A stretch of DNA of 64,000 bases from Kibdelosporangium philippinense (GTDB taxonomy: Bacteria > Actinomycetota > Actinomycetes > Mycobacteriales > Pseudonocardiaceae). The position numbers and the translations under genes were made by a program. Location of the stretch: the NCBI RefSeq assembly GCF_021390435.2, contig NZ_JAJVCN010000005.1:248001-312000 (forward strand). The letters are read 5' to 3'. Below, one piece after another: positions 8,802-16,801 of this stretch. The notes beneath the pieces are model-generated. The model was not told where the DNA came from and did not search any database. It worked only from the letters and a program-made list of their open reading frames with translations. Every line of letters starts with the position of its first letter. Positions within the stretch are counted from its first letter, which is position 1.

Positions 8802-8849
8802 GCCCTGGTCCTGGGCGGAGTGGACCCTTGCGTTCCCGACGAGGAACCT
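8802..8849 (-). repeat. Right 48-bp terminal inverted repeat
   Basis: Inverted copy of 5633-5680 (47 of 48 identical). It lies 53 bases from the istB stop and separates istB from any recognisable right end of the IS21 element. Confidence 0.85.
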
Positions 8850-8902
8850 CCGAACTCACGGGTTATCTCTTAGTCGGCGGTTCAGGCGATATGGGTGTGG
8901 TG

Positions 8903-9718
8903 TTAGCCGAGGAGGCGTTGCTGGGTGGCGCGCAGCCGGAATGACTCGGTGCCGGTCTCAATGATCGTGCCGTTGAAGGTGAGCCGATCCACAATGGCCG
9001 AGCAGAGCCGTTTGTCGGCGAAGGTCTGGTCCCATTCGGAGAACGGGGCGTTGGACGCGACCGCGATCGCGCTGCGTTCCTCCCGGTCGGTGAAGACTTG
9101 GAAGAGCAGTTTGGCGCCTGCTTTGTCCAGGTCGAGGTAGCCAAACTCGTCCAAGCAGAGCAGATCGACTTTGCTGTAGCGGTTGAGCACGCGGGTGAGC
9201 TGGCGTTCGTCAGCGGCTTCGACCAGTTCGTTGACCAGGTTGGCCGTGGTCGTGTAGCGGACCTTCAGCCCGGCCTCGGCGATCGCGGTGCCGATGCCGA
9301 TCAGCAGGTGAGACTTGCCGGTCCCGGACTGGCCGATCAGGCAGAGTGGCTGCCCTGCGGTGACCCAACTGGGTGTGGTCAGGGTGTGGATGACTTCGGG
9401 AACGACATTCGGGTTAGCGGTGAAATCGAAGTCGTCCAGCCGTTTCGCGCGGGGGAAGTGCGCTTCGCGAACCAGGCGGGTCTTGCGGCGCTCGTCTCGG
9501 TGTTCGCACTCGGCGTCCAACAGGGTGAGCAGGAATCCTTTGTAGGAGACCTGTTCGCGCATGGCCGCAGCCGCGAGTTCTTCGAAACGGGATCCGATGG
9601 TGGGCAGCCGCAGGGTGCGGCAGGCCTGGTCGATCAGGGCGTCGAGGCTGTCGACGCCGGGCGCTGTCGCGGGGATAGTGTGGGTGGTGGTGACGCTGGC
9701 CGGGAGGGTGGCGGTCAT
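8903..9718 (-). CDS. istB: IS21-family helper ATPase IstB
   Basis: 271 aa AAA+ ATPase related to DnaC. Walker A is GQSGTGKSH, Walker B is DLLCLDEFGYL, and a sensor-like SNAPFSEW segment follows. IstB assembles on target DNA and stimulates strand transfer by IstA. The start ATG at 9718 overlaps the istA stop, as usual for the family. Length is normal and the gene looks intact. Confidence 0.95.
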   Translation of the reverse strand: MTATLPASVTTTHTIPATAPGVDSLDALIDQACRTLRLPTIGSRFEELAAAAMREQVSYKGFLLTLLDAECEHRDERRKTRLVREAHFPRAKRLDDFDFTANPNVVPEVIHTLTTPSWVTAGQPLCLIGQSGTGKSHLLIGIGTAIAEAGLKVRYTTTANLVNELVEAADERQLTRVLNRYSKVDLLCLDEFGYLDLDKAGAKLLFQVFTDREERSAIAVASNAPFSEWDQTFADKRLCSAIVDRLTFNGTIIETGTESFRLRATQQRLLG

Positions 9719-11421
9719 GCCGTGGTGCCTTTCGTGCGGCGAAGCAGCTGGTCATAGATCGCCACCGACGGCAGCGGGCTCGAACTCGCGGGCAACTCGC
9801 GTTTGGAGTGCAGGGAGATCACCGACGCCCCTGCTGGTTGAGATGTGGGGGCTGTGGGCGGGTGCAGGCGCGGGTCGGGCATGTCGTCGGTGATCACCGG
9901 GATCACCGCGGTGTCCAGGCCCAGATCGGCGAGGTCACGCTCGTCCAGCAGGGCGCGGCCAGCGTCGTGCGCGGCTTTGCGGGCCTCGATCGCGACCAGG
10001 TCCGGGCTGGTCGACCCGGCCCGCAACGCGGTCGTGATACCCGCGGTGACCGCCTCGGCGGGCAGTCTGCGGTGCAGCAACAGCACCTCGATCAGTGCCT
10101 TGGTGCCCTCGCCGTCTCCGTGTGCGGTGCGGGCGGCCGACCAGAACGCCTCGTGCGCGGAGGTGAAGCTGCCCTCGGCGCGGGCGGTGGCCAACGCGGT
10201 CGACCCTGCCAGCGCGCCGGGCTTGCCCAGCAGGATCTCCAAGTAATGATCGAGCTGGTCATGGGAGTCACCGCGGCGCGTCATCCGGGCGTGCCGGGCG
10301 ATCACTGTTGCCTTGTCAAACACCACGACATCGTTGGCGCGCAGCGAGACCCGCACCCGGCGGCCGATGAACCGCGCCGGGATGGAGTAGTGCGACTGGC
10401 GCACGGTGATGCGCGAGTCGCGGCCGACCTTCGGGTTCAGCGTGGTGCCGGTGTCGAAGTCGTCGAACGGCAGCGGCGCCAGCAGATCGGCCTCATAGGC
10501 AAAGTTGAACCCGACCGTGACGCGCTGGTTGTGCAGGACTCGACTGTCCTCGGCCCGGTCGATCTCAGCGATTCGTTCGTTCAGCTCAGCCAGGCTGGCG
10601 ACGTCTGGGACCGGGACCAAATGGGTCCGGCGGAACCGGCCGCCTTCCTGCTCGACGCCGCCTTTCTCGTGTGCGCCGTCCTTGCCGGGGATGCAGTAGA
10701 ACGCATCGAAACCGTAGTGGGACCTGAACTTGACCCAGTTCTGCGACTCGACCCGGTTGCGGCCGAAACACACGCGTTGGACCGCGGGTTTGAGGTTGTC
10801 ATAGCGGATGTGCCGGGTCGGGATCCCGCCCAGCGCCCGGAAGGCCTCCACGTGGCCCTCCATGAACGCCTCCTGCCCTTCAGACAGGAACACGCGGTGC
10901 ACCGACTTGCCCGAATAGGACAGTCGCAGCGTGAACAAATGGCACTTCATGACCTGGCCCGCGACCCGTACCCACACGTCGGCGAAGTCGACCTCAGCCT
11001 CCTCGCCGGGCAGATGCTGCTGGGGCACCATGCCCTCCAGGTGCATCTGCCGCTCCCGCAGTTCGCCGACCAGTTCCGTGCGTCGCCGCGCGACGTAGGT
11101 GTAGACGGTGGTGCGGCCTGCCTCGGTGAACCCGTGCTCGCTGACCAGCCGCTGGTAGATCCGGGCGGTGGTGTGTTTCTGCTTGCGCGGCGAGGACAAA
11201 TCCGCGATCAGCATTTCGTCGATCAACCCGTAGGCCGGCTCCAACACCGAACGACGTGGTGGCGGCTTCTTACGCTCTTTGGGCACGGCGTTGGCCAGCG
11301 CTTCCCGCACCGTCCTGCGGTGCACCTTGTACCGCTCGGCCAGCGTCCGGACCGACGCGTCCGGATCCAGCCGCCGATCACGGCGTATGCGTTCGAACAA
11401 CTCGACGCGTGACAACGACAA
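9715..11421 (-). CDS. istA: IS21-family transposase IstA
   Basis: 568 aa. An N-terminal helix-turn-helix (LAERYKVHRRTVREAL) is followed by an RNase-H-like DDE domain with EVDFADVWV (first Asp), RYDNLKPAV (second Asp) and KGGVEQEGGRF (Glu). A C-terminal beta-barrel region follows. The enzyme cuts the element ends and joins them to target DNA together with IstB. Full length, with no frame break visible. Confidence 0.95.
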   Translation of the reverse strand: MSLSRVELFERIRRDRRLDPDASVRTLAERYKVHRRTVREALANAVPKERKKPPPRRSVLEPAYGLIDEMLIADLSSPRKQKHTTARIYQRLVSEHGFTEAGRTTVYTYVARRRTELVGELRERQMHLEGMVPQQHLPGEEAEVDFADVWVRVAGQVMKCHLFTLRLSYSGKSVHRVFLSEGQEAFMEGHVEAFRALGGIPTRHIRYDNLKPAVQRVCFGRNRVESQNWVKFRSHYGFDAFYCIPGKDGAHEKGGVEQEGGRFRRTHLVPVPDVASLAELNERIAEIDRAEDSRVLHNQRVTVGFNFAYEADLLAPLPFDDFDTGTTLNPKVGRDSRITVRQSHYSIPARFIGRRVRVSLRANDVVVFDKATVIARHARMTRRGDSHDQLDHYLEILLGKPGALAGSTALATARAEGSFTSAHEAFWSAARTAHGDGEGTKALIEVLLLHRRLPAEAVTAGITTALRAGSTSPDLVAIEARKAAHDAGRALLDERDLADLGLDTAVIPVITDDMPDPRLHPPTAPTSQPAGASVISLHSKRELPASSSPLPSVAIYDQLLRRTKGTTA

Positions 11422-11530
11422 CTCCGGCCTCCGACACGACCGCGTAGATGTGCAAGGCGCTCATCGTTGAGGGTCCGAACGGGTGAGCGAGGGTCCTTCA
11501 CCCCATCGTGGGCGTGTCCACAAAGGACGA

Positions 11531-11600
11531 GGTGGGGCCAAAACTCGTTGAACGACGACCGGTGGGGCCAAAACTCGCCGGACAACCGGGGCCAGAACTA
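11531..11600 (+). repeat. Iterated terminal repeats of the IS21-type element
   Basis: GGTGGGGCCAAAACTCG occurs at 11531-11547 and 11561-11577, a 30-base period. A diverged third copy (CCGGGGCCAGAACTA) starts at about 11586. Multiple short repeats at each end are typical of IS21 elements and bind IstA. A TGT at 11584-11582 (minus strand) may mark the outer tip. Confidence 0.7.
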
Positions 11601-11626
11601 ACCGGCATAAACACCGAGGCCGTGGT

Positions 11627-12541
11627 TCAGGGGATCGCGTGCCAGCGGGCTGACCGGTCGCCGGCGCGCAGGGACCGGATGCGGTGGTGCAGTTCGCCGG
11701 CGGCGGCCGGTTTGCTGGGGGCCAGGCGGATGTAGGCGCCGAGGGCGTGTAGTTCGGTGATGTCGCGGAGCAGGGTCCAGCCGGGCCAGTCGAGGATGTT
11801 GTAGCCGTAGGCGGTCAGGAACCGTGTCCGGTCGGCTTCGGGTTCGTGGAAGTGGTCGGGGATGCCGGTGAGCAGGTCCAGTTCGCGGGGGCCGAGGCAG
11901 GTGCCGTCCCAGTCGATCAGCAGCCAGGTGCCGTGGTCGGGGTCGCGGACCAGGTTTTCGCTGTGCGCGTCGGCGTGGACGAGTCCTTCACCGAGGGGGA
12001 ACGAGGTGGTGGTGAAGGTGTCGATGAGTGTGTGGGCGCGGTCGAGCAGCCAAGCCCGGTGGTCGTCGGCGACGGCCGGGTGCGGGCGTTGCTGGTCGAG
12101 GGTCACCGCCTCGAACAGTCGCTGCAACGGCTGGTAGCGGGGCACCGGGAACGCCGGGGCGGGCAGCGCGTGCAGGCGCCGCAGCGGCACTGCCAGGTCG
12201 GCCAGCGAGGGTGCCGGGGTGGTGGGCCGGTGGGGCCAGAAGGTGGCGACCGCTCCGGCGGCGATAACCGGCTGCTCGCCGGGTGCTGGTGGTAGCGCGA
12301 TCGGCTCGGGTTGGCTGGCCAGCCAGCGGGTGATCTCGATGCAGGTCTGGGCGCGGCGGCGGCGTACCAGGGTATCCGGGGCCAGCCGGACGACGAGGTC
12401 TTCGCGGGGCAGCAGGTACACCGCGTTGGAGCGATGGTGCAGTAGGCGGACATCGGCGGGATCGGCGCCGAAGATCCGGCAGACGTCCCGCAGCGCGGGC
12501 AGGCCGGGCAGACCGGAGTCCTGGCGGGCGGGCAGAGCCAT
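11627..12541 (-). CDS. Aminoglycoside-phosphotransferase-like kinase
   Basis: 304 aa with the APH/choline-kinase fold. The N-lobe strands LLHHRSNAVYLL and LVVRLAPDTL precede the catalytic loop LVHADAHSENLV (HxD...N) and the metal-binding LLIDWDG. A kinase-type phosphotransfer is therefore well supported, but the substrate is unknown. It starts 6 bases after the stop of the XRE-TPR regulator and is probably co-transcribed with it. Such pairs are common in actinomycetes, and antibiotic resistance is not implied. Confidence 0.8.
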   Translation of the reverse strand: MALPARQDSGLPGLPALRDVCRIFGADPADVRLLHHRSNAVYLLPREDLVVRLAPDTLVRRRRAQTCIEITRWLASQPEPIALPPAPGEQPVIAAGAVATFWPHRPTTPAPSLADLAVPLRRLHALPAPAFPVPRYQPLQRLFEAVTLDQQRPHPAVADDHRAWLLDRAHTLIDTFTTTSFPLGEGLVHADAHSENLVRDPDHGTWLLIDWDGTCLGPRELDLLTGIPDHFHEPEADRTRFLTAYGYNILDWPGWTLLRDITELHALGAYIRLAPSKPAAAGELHHRIRSLRAGDRSARWHAIP

Positions 12542-12547
12542 TGGCGG

Positions 12548-14038
12548 CTACGCCGCCGTGCTGGCTAGCGTCCTGCGGATGTGCTCGCGCAGGTCGGCGA
12601 CCTCGGGCTGGCCGCTGTGCGGGGTGGCCACGGTGTCCAGCACACGCAGCCGGGCGTAGCCGCGGGTGGAGGACAGCCCGGTGATCGCGTCCACCGCGTC
12701 GTAGCCGGTGGCCACCGCGGCGGCGATGTCCCCGGCCTGGAACTGCACCGAGGCCAGCGGGGGCAGGATCACCGCACGGCTGCGCTCGTACTCCGCGCCG
12801 TACCCGCTGGCCGCGCTGGTGAGCTTCTCGATGGCCTCGGGAGCGAACTCCGGGCGGGTCAGCGACAGCAGGTACAGCGAGTGGCCCTGCTGGGCGGTGA
12901 TCTCGGCGTCGTTGACGAACCACGCCCACGGCGGGGTCGTGGCCGGGTCGGCGGCGGCGTAGGTGTCCTGAGCGTTGCCGATGGCGCGGCGGGTGGGTTC
13001 GGGCTCGCCGAGCGCGGCACGGCACCACCCGAGCACAGCGGAGATGTAGCCCTGAGTGATCATGCTGACCGGGTGGCGGCGGTTTGCGGCCGTGGCCGAG
13101 GCGAGTTGGACCAGGCGCAGCGCCTCACCCGCCTTGTCTGCGTGCTTGTTCGCATCGAGGCCGTACAGGTGCAGGGCCTGGTGCGCCATGTCTAGCAGCA
13201 CGTCCACGGCCAGGTCCGGTGCGCGGGGGTGGTCCTCGGCGCGGCGGGCGGTGTCCAGGGCGTAGGCCCACAGGCGACGGGCGGCGTCGTGGTCCTCGAC
13301 GTCGTAGGCCATCCACCCGGCCATGCTGGCCAGCTCGGCGATGGCCACCAGCAGCCGGGTCCGGACCTCCGGCGCGCAGACCGCATCCTCCAGCCGGCGC
13401 ACCTGGTGCAGTTGCGTGACCGCGGCAGCGCGGCACAGCCCGCCGCCGTAGGCGAAGTCCGAGCGACGGAATCCGTCGGTGATCGCCTCGATCGCGTCGA
13501 CATCGGCCGCGCCGATGCGGGGCCGGGTCGCCGGTTCGACATTGCCGGGCAGCAGCGCGCCCAGCCGGGCCAGCTCGGGATGCAGGCTCGATCCCAACGT
13601 GGCGGCCGTGACCAGGGCGAGAAAGTCCCTGCGCTCCAACCAACTCACCTCCTCCTGTGCCGCCACGCTACCTGGGGCCTCGGCCGGGAAGCCGAGCAAT
13701 CGGGGCGGGATGCGCAGGAGAGTGGCCAGCCGGGCGGCCAGCTTGACGTGGGTCAGCCGCCGCTCGCCCCGCTCGACAGCCGAGACTCGCGATTGGGACA
13801 GATCCAGCAGGTCGGCGAGTTGGAGCTGGGACAGCCCGGTGTAGGCACGGACGGCGGCGAACACCGCGCCGAAGTCGTAGTGGGCCAGCGCGGCGCGCAA
13901 GTCCGCGTCCTCGTAGAACCCGTCCGGGATCGGCTTGCGGAACCCCGCAACGCGTGCGCACGAGCCGCACATCGGGTCGGTGGCGGTGGCCAGCATGGTG
14001 CCGCAGAACCGACAGCGTTGTCGTCCTGGACCAGTCAT
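12548..14038 (-). CDS. XRE-family regulator with zinc ribbon and TPR-like region
   Basis: 496 aa from the ATG at 14038, with GGAAGG 6-7 bases upstream; the longer frame from 14131 lacks such a site. Two CxxC pairs near the N-terminus (CRFC, CGSC) form a probable zinc ribbon. A Cro/CI HTH follows at about residues 52-110 (YTGLSQLQLADLLDLSQSRVSAVERGERRL). The remaining 350 residues are helical, TPR-like, after an RRDFLALV segment. This is the common actinobacterial HTH plus C-terminal TPR architecture. It is divergent from the 14172 operon across 133 bases and may control it. Confidence 0.8.
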   Translation of the reverse strand: MTGPGRQRCRFCGTMLATATDPMCGSCARVAGFRKPIPDGFYEDADLRAALAHYDFGAVFAAVRAYTGLSQLQLADLLDLSQSRVSAVERGERRLTHVKLAARLATLLRIPPRLLGFPAEAPGSVAAQEEVSWLERRDFLALVTAATLGSSLHPELARLGALLPGNVEPATRPRIGAADVDAIEAITDGFRRSDFAYGGGLCRAAAVTQLHQVRRLEDAVCAPEVRTRLLVAIAELASMAGWMAYDVEDHDAARRLWAYALDTARRAEDHPRAPDLAVDVLLDMAHQALHLYGLDANKHADKAGEALRLVQLASATAANRRHPVSMITQGYISAVLGWCRAALGEPEPTRRAIGNAQDTYAAADPATTPPWAWFVNDAEITAQQGHSLYLLSLTRPEFAPEAIEKLTSAASGYGAEYERSRAVILPPLASVQFQAGDIAAAVATGYDAVDAITGLSSTRGYARLRVLDTVATPHSGQPEVADLREHIRRTLASTAA

Positions 14039-14130
14039 GGCTCGCCTTCCACCATCGGACAGTGTTCGCGCAGGTTCACAGCGTAGACCCCCGCTCGGTA
14101 CCAGCCAGTCGTGTCGAGCCTGCGAAGTCA

Positions 14131-14145
14131 AGCCCCAGTGGGGCT
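14131..14145. promoter_or_regulatory. Short dyad in the divergent promoter region
   Basis: AGCCCC AGT GGGGCT forms a perfect 6-bp stem with a 3-base loop, between the divergent regulator gene and the small-gene operon. It could be an operator for the HTH protein or a small hairpin in the leader. No functional evidence. Confidence 0.35.
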
Positions 14146-14171
14146 AGCACCGCTGGGGATCGGAAAGGCCG

Positions 14172-14507
14172 GTGCAGGCCGCGACGGTGGTGGACATGGC
14201 CACGCCGATCTCGATGACCGACCAGGACGCGCCTGGGGCGATACCTGCTGATCCGCGCCGCTGTGCGGGCTGGCAGGACTCGTCGACGGCGGCGGTGGCC
14301 GACGCGAGCCCCCGATGGTCCGACCCGGACCCCCGACCTGGGTCGGGCCACCGGGTCCCCACCTCCGTGCCGCCCGCTGGGCGCCCAGTGCTGACCTTCC
14401 CCACCGGCGGCCACCGATGCCGCCAGTACCGGATGGTGTGCGGGTTCTACGAGTGCGTGCACGGCCACGTCCGCCGGATCAGCGTCCGCGCCGGGGGTGG
14501 GCGATGA
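14172..14507 (+). CDS. Hypothetical protein, first gene of the small-gene operon
   Basis: 111 aa from a GTG with GGAAAGG just upstream; an ATG at 14196 is an alternative start. Pro/Asp-rich N-terminus, then a basic Cys-containing C-terminus (FPTGGHRCRQYRMVCGFYECVHGHV) that may bind a metal. No family recognised. It overlaps the next gene by ATGA, so it is translated as part of the operon that runs to about 17451. Confidence 0.5.
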   Translation: MQAATVVDMATPISMTDQDAPGAIPADPRRCAGWQDSSTAAVADASPRWSDPDPRPGSGHRVPTSVPPAGRPVLTFPTGGHRCRQYRMVCGFYECVHGHVRRISVRAGGGR

Positions 14508-14845
14508 GCCTCACCCTGAACCCGGCACTGGTCCGCGGCGTCCTGCAGCGGGTCGCGCGAGGGCAGATCGTGTCCGTGGACGGCATGTTGCGTCACCGCA
14601 GCGACGCGCTGCTACCGCAGGCGCTGTCCCTGCGTCAGGCCCTGCACCGCCACGACTACCCCACCCTCCCACCCGGCTCGATCGGACCGCCGGTCGCGGG
14701 ACTGAGCGTGAGCGGGATGCAGTTGCTGGACTGGTCGTTCCGGCAGCCGGATACGCCGCGCTCGCTGGCCCTACTGACCCGCGATGACAGCAGCGCCACG
14801 GCGGAGGCGGTCGCCGAGACCGCCACCCGTGGCCCGCGGGCGTGA
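14504..14845 (+). CDS. Hypothetical protein
   Basis: 113 aa from the ATG inside the ATGA overlap at 14504. A helical N-terminal part (LNPALVRGVLQRVARGQIVSVDGML) is followed by a Pro/Ser-rich C-terminus. Not recognised. It overlaps the following gene by GTGA, showing tight translational coupling. Confidence 0.6.
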   Translation: MSLTLNPALVRGVLQRVARGQIVSVDGMLRHRSDALLPQALSLRQALHRHDYPTLPPGSIGPPVAGLSVSGMQLLDWSFRQPDTPRSLALLTRDDSSATAEAVAETATRGPRA

Positions 14846-15228
14846 TCGAGGTGCGGTCGCTGATGGAAGACAGGACACCGGCGCGGCCCACGGGAGCAAC
14901 AGCGGGATGGTGGTGGGGCACCAACCGGCCCGGCGGCACCTACTACGCCGGCCGCGCCCACGTCGTGCACCCCGCGCAGCCGACGGCTGGGTTGTGCGGC
15001 CTGCCGGTGGACGACGTCTGGGAGCTGCGCCCGCCGATGCCCGAGCACCTGTGCCCGGACTGCTGCGTGCTGGCGATGGCCGCCTCCTACCCACCGTTTC
15101 CAACGACCCCACCGCCCCCGCTGCCCAGGAGGGCAGCGAGCCACGACCGGCCAGCCCTGGCACCCGAGGCACCGGCCGAGCAGACCGCCGCGATGCCCGC
15201 CGTCGGCACGGACGAGGACAACCCATGA
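14842..15228 (+). CDS. Small Cys/His protein, probable zinc-binding
   Basis: 128 aa from the GTG in the GTGA overlap. It contains WWWGTNRPGGTYYAGRAH, then a conserved-looking H-H-C pattern (HVVHPAQPTAGLCGLPV) and LCPDCC. This is the arrangement of a small zinc ribbon seen in several actinobacterial hypothetical proteins. The C-terminal 50 residues are Pro/Ala-rich and low complexity. It ends in an ATGA overlap with the next gene. Confidence 0.6.
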   Translation: MIEVRSLMEDRTPARPTGATAGWWWGTNRPGGTYYAGRAHVVHPAQPTAGLCGLPVDDVWELRPPMPEHLCPDCCVLAMAASYPPFPTTPPPPLPRRAASHDRPALAPEAPAEQTAAMPAVGTDEDNP

Positions 15229-15464
15229 AACACCTCCGCGACCGGCCCCCGTTCAGGTCTTTCACACCCCAGCCCGGTGCGCCCGAGCGGCCACCCCCGA
15301 CATCGGGGCCGTGCGACGCCGACGCGCGGAAGGCCGCTCCGGCGCACCCTCCCGCCGACCCGTACGACCAGGCTCCAGCCCGCCATCCCGCCGATGGGCT
15401 GGGCACACCCGCGACCCCTCGCGCGGGGTCGTACGGGTCGGCCCCGATCAGATGTGGGAGGTGA
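15225..15464 (+). CDS. Small Pro-rich hypothetical protein
   Basis: 79 aa from the ATG overlapping the previous stop. The composition is Pro/Ala/Arg-rich (RPPFRSFTPQPGAPERPP), with no recognisable domain. Support is mainly positional: a 4-base overlap upstream, and a GGAGGTGA ribosome site for the next gene within its last codons. Confidence 0.45.
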   Translation: MKHLRDRPPFRSFTPQPGAPERPPPTSGPCDADARKAAPAHPPADPYDQAPARHPADGLGTPATPRAGSYGSAPIRCGR

Positions 15465-15471
15465 CCCGGCG

Positions 15472-15960
15472 ATGGCCAAACACCAGCGCGCGACACCCTT
15501 GATCCGACTGCTGGCCAGGTTGGGATGGCAACGCGACCCCAATCTGTGGACGGTGCGCTGTCGCGACGGGCGCGGCCGACGAGCACGCCTGCACATCCGC
15601 CTGACTGCGGACGGTGTCACCCTCACGGCATCCTCGCGGGGGCCGTGGACCCTGACTCCGCTGGAAGCCGGACGCCTCCGTGGAGCCACGCGAGACGCCG
15701 TGCTCACCTTCGACCGGCTCGCCGGTAGCGGACACGGCGTGATGCCGCCTCCCGCTCGAACAGCAGCACCGGCGTCGCCTCAACCAATGGGAGATCCCGT
15801 TCCCCGCCGGCGAGTCCGGCTCGATCCGTCCGCCCGGCCATCCACGGCCGAGATCGCCTCCCGCATCGCTGCCCCAGCGACACTTACTCCGGAGGTCAAC
15901 CATGACCGTCAGACTGACAAATCCACCGTCCACACCGGCCGCGCCACAGTGGCTGCGTGA
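15472..15960 (+). CDS. Hypothetical protein
   Basis: 162 aa from the ATG at 15472, preceded by GGAGGTGA. The basic first half (TPLIRLLARLGWQRDPNLWTVRC, LHIRLTADGVTLTASS) looks like a small beta-rich domain. The C-terminal third is low complexity and overlaps the next gene by 59 bases, so its end may be poorly constrained. No family recognised. Confidence 0.55.
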   Translation: MAKHQRATPLIRLLARLGWQRDPNLWTVRCRDGRGRRARLHIRLTADGVTLTASSRGPWTLTPLEAGRLRGATRDAVLTFDRLAGSGHGVMPPPARTAAPASPQPMGDPVPRRRVRLDPSARPSTAEIASRIAAPATLTPEVNHDRQTDKSTVHTGRATVAA

Positions 15961-16402
15961 CCTGGTCGCCGCGCGCACCCACTACGAAGAGCTGCTCGGC
16001 TGGCCGGTCACAGTGGACATCGAGCCGCGCAGGCTCGCTGTGGCCGTCGGCCAGGTGCTGGACGCGGTCACCATGCCGACCGCGCTCGGCCACAGCGTGC
16101 TCGCCGAACTGAAGATCACGATGCTGACCGGTCCGGTGGTCGCTGACCCAAGTGACACCTGGTGGACCTTCCTCACCGCGCCCGCCACCGCATCGCGGCC
16201 CGACATCCCCGCCGACCTGCACGCCCGCAAGGTCTATCTCACACCCAGAGGCGCGCAGGTGATCATCCCCAGCCGGATTGACGGTGACTCGTCGCGGTGG
16301 ATCGCCCCGCCACGGCCCCGACACCCCCTGCCGCCGTGGTCGGTCGTCATCGGCGCGACCCGACGCGTGGCTGACCACCTGGCCGCAACCGACCGCCGCT
16401 GA
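15902..16402 (+). CDS. Hypothetical protein of an actinobacterial primase/polymerase-associated type
   Basis: 166 aa from an ATG preceded by GGAGGTC. Recognisable blocks include HYEELLGWPVTVDIEPRRL, VGQVLDAVTMPTALG, and WWTFLTAPA followed by LHARKVYLTPRGAQVIIPS. These resemble small proteins often encoded near bifunctional DNA primase/polymerase N-terminal-like proteins in actinomycetes. The decayed primase-like gene 400 bases downstream supports the link. Enzymatic role unknown. Confidence 0.6.
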   Translation: MTVRLTNPPSTPAAPQWLRDLVAARTHYEELLGWPVTVDIEPRRLAVAVGQVLDAVTMPTALGHSVLAELKITMLTGPVVADPSDTWWTFLTAPATASRPDIPADLHARKVYLTPRGAQVIIPSRIDGDSSRWIAPPRPRHPLPPWSVVIGATRRVADHLAATDRR

Positions 16403-16552
16403 CCCCCTTTACCGATCCGACCTCCTCTCGAGACCCGCTGACAATGAACAGCACCGCAACTGTCAACGCACAAGAGAACCTGCCAGCGGCCACGAGTTTC
16501 GGCACGGGCCTTGTCGTTGCCGGCTCGGTGCTGTGATGGGCGGTGACCGCTG

Positions 16553-16801
16553 ATGGTGGCACCAGCGGAGCGAGAGTTTCTGGCGCGCGTAGCCCGCGCC
16601 AATCAGGCCATGGCCGCAGCGGCGCTACCAGTGATCAATGGGACCTTGGACGCCAAGGACAGCCGCTGGCTCGGTGCCGAGTTGATCGCGATCGGTGAAG
16701 AGTTCTGCCGCCGCGCGAATACCCCGCTCGACCCGAGCGTGAATGTGATCGACGGAGAACTAGTGTCCACTATCGACAGTCCTCAACGGAGGCTGTCGTG
16801 A
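16553..16801 (+). CDS. Small helical hypothetical protein
   Basis: 82 aa, predominantly helical (FLARVARANQAMAAAALPVING, LGAELIAIGEEFCRRAN). Its TGA overlaps the GTG of the primase-like gene (GTGA), so the two are coupled. No domain recognised. The 150 bases before it carry no gene. Confidence 0.55.
   Translation: MVAPAEREFLARVARANQAMAAAALPVINGTLDAKDSRWLGAELIAIGEEFCRRANTPLDPSVNVIDGELVSTIDSPQRRLS

Larger units (their letters stand above)
5633..8849 (-). mobile_element. 3.2-kb element with 48-bp inverted ends, two tyrosine recombinases and an HTH protein
   Basis: Bases 5633-5680 and 8802-8849 are inverted copies that match at 47 of 48 positions. They enclose exactly three genes, all on the minus strand, joined by ATGA and GTGA overlaps: a tyrosine recombinase, a 106-aa HTH protein and a zinc-ribbon tyrosine-recombinase-like protein. 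No passenger gene is present. The organisation recalls Tn554-type tnpABC and recombinase-in-trio elements but has only two recombinases and long ends. I see no clear target duplication at the borders. It lies between the Tn3 remnant and the istB gene. Confidence 0.8.
8903..11600 (-). mobile_element. IS21-family insertion sequence (one end not recognisable)
   Basis: The istA and istB genes overlap by ATGA, and iterated terminal repeats lie upstream of istA (11531-11600). The matching inverted copy that should lie downstream of istB is not seen before the inverted repeat of the neighbouring element at 8849. That end has been lost or replaced. Confidence 0.75.

Noticed and set aside
11627..12541. 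Calling the APH-like protein an antibiotic-resistance gene
   Set aside because: Only the kinase fold is supported; linkage to a TPR regulator and lack of subfamily signatures give no drug substrate.
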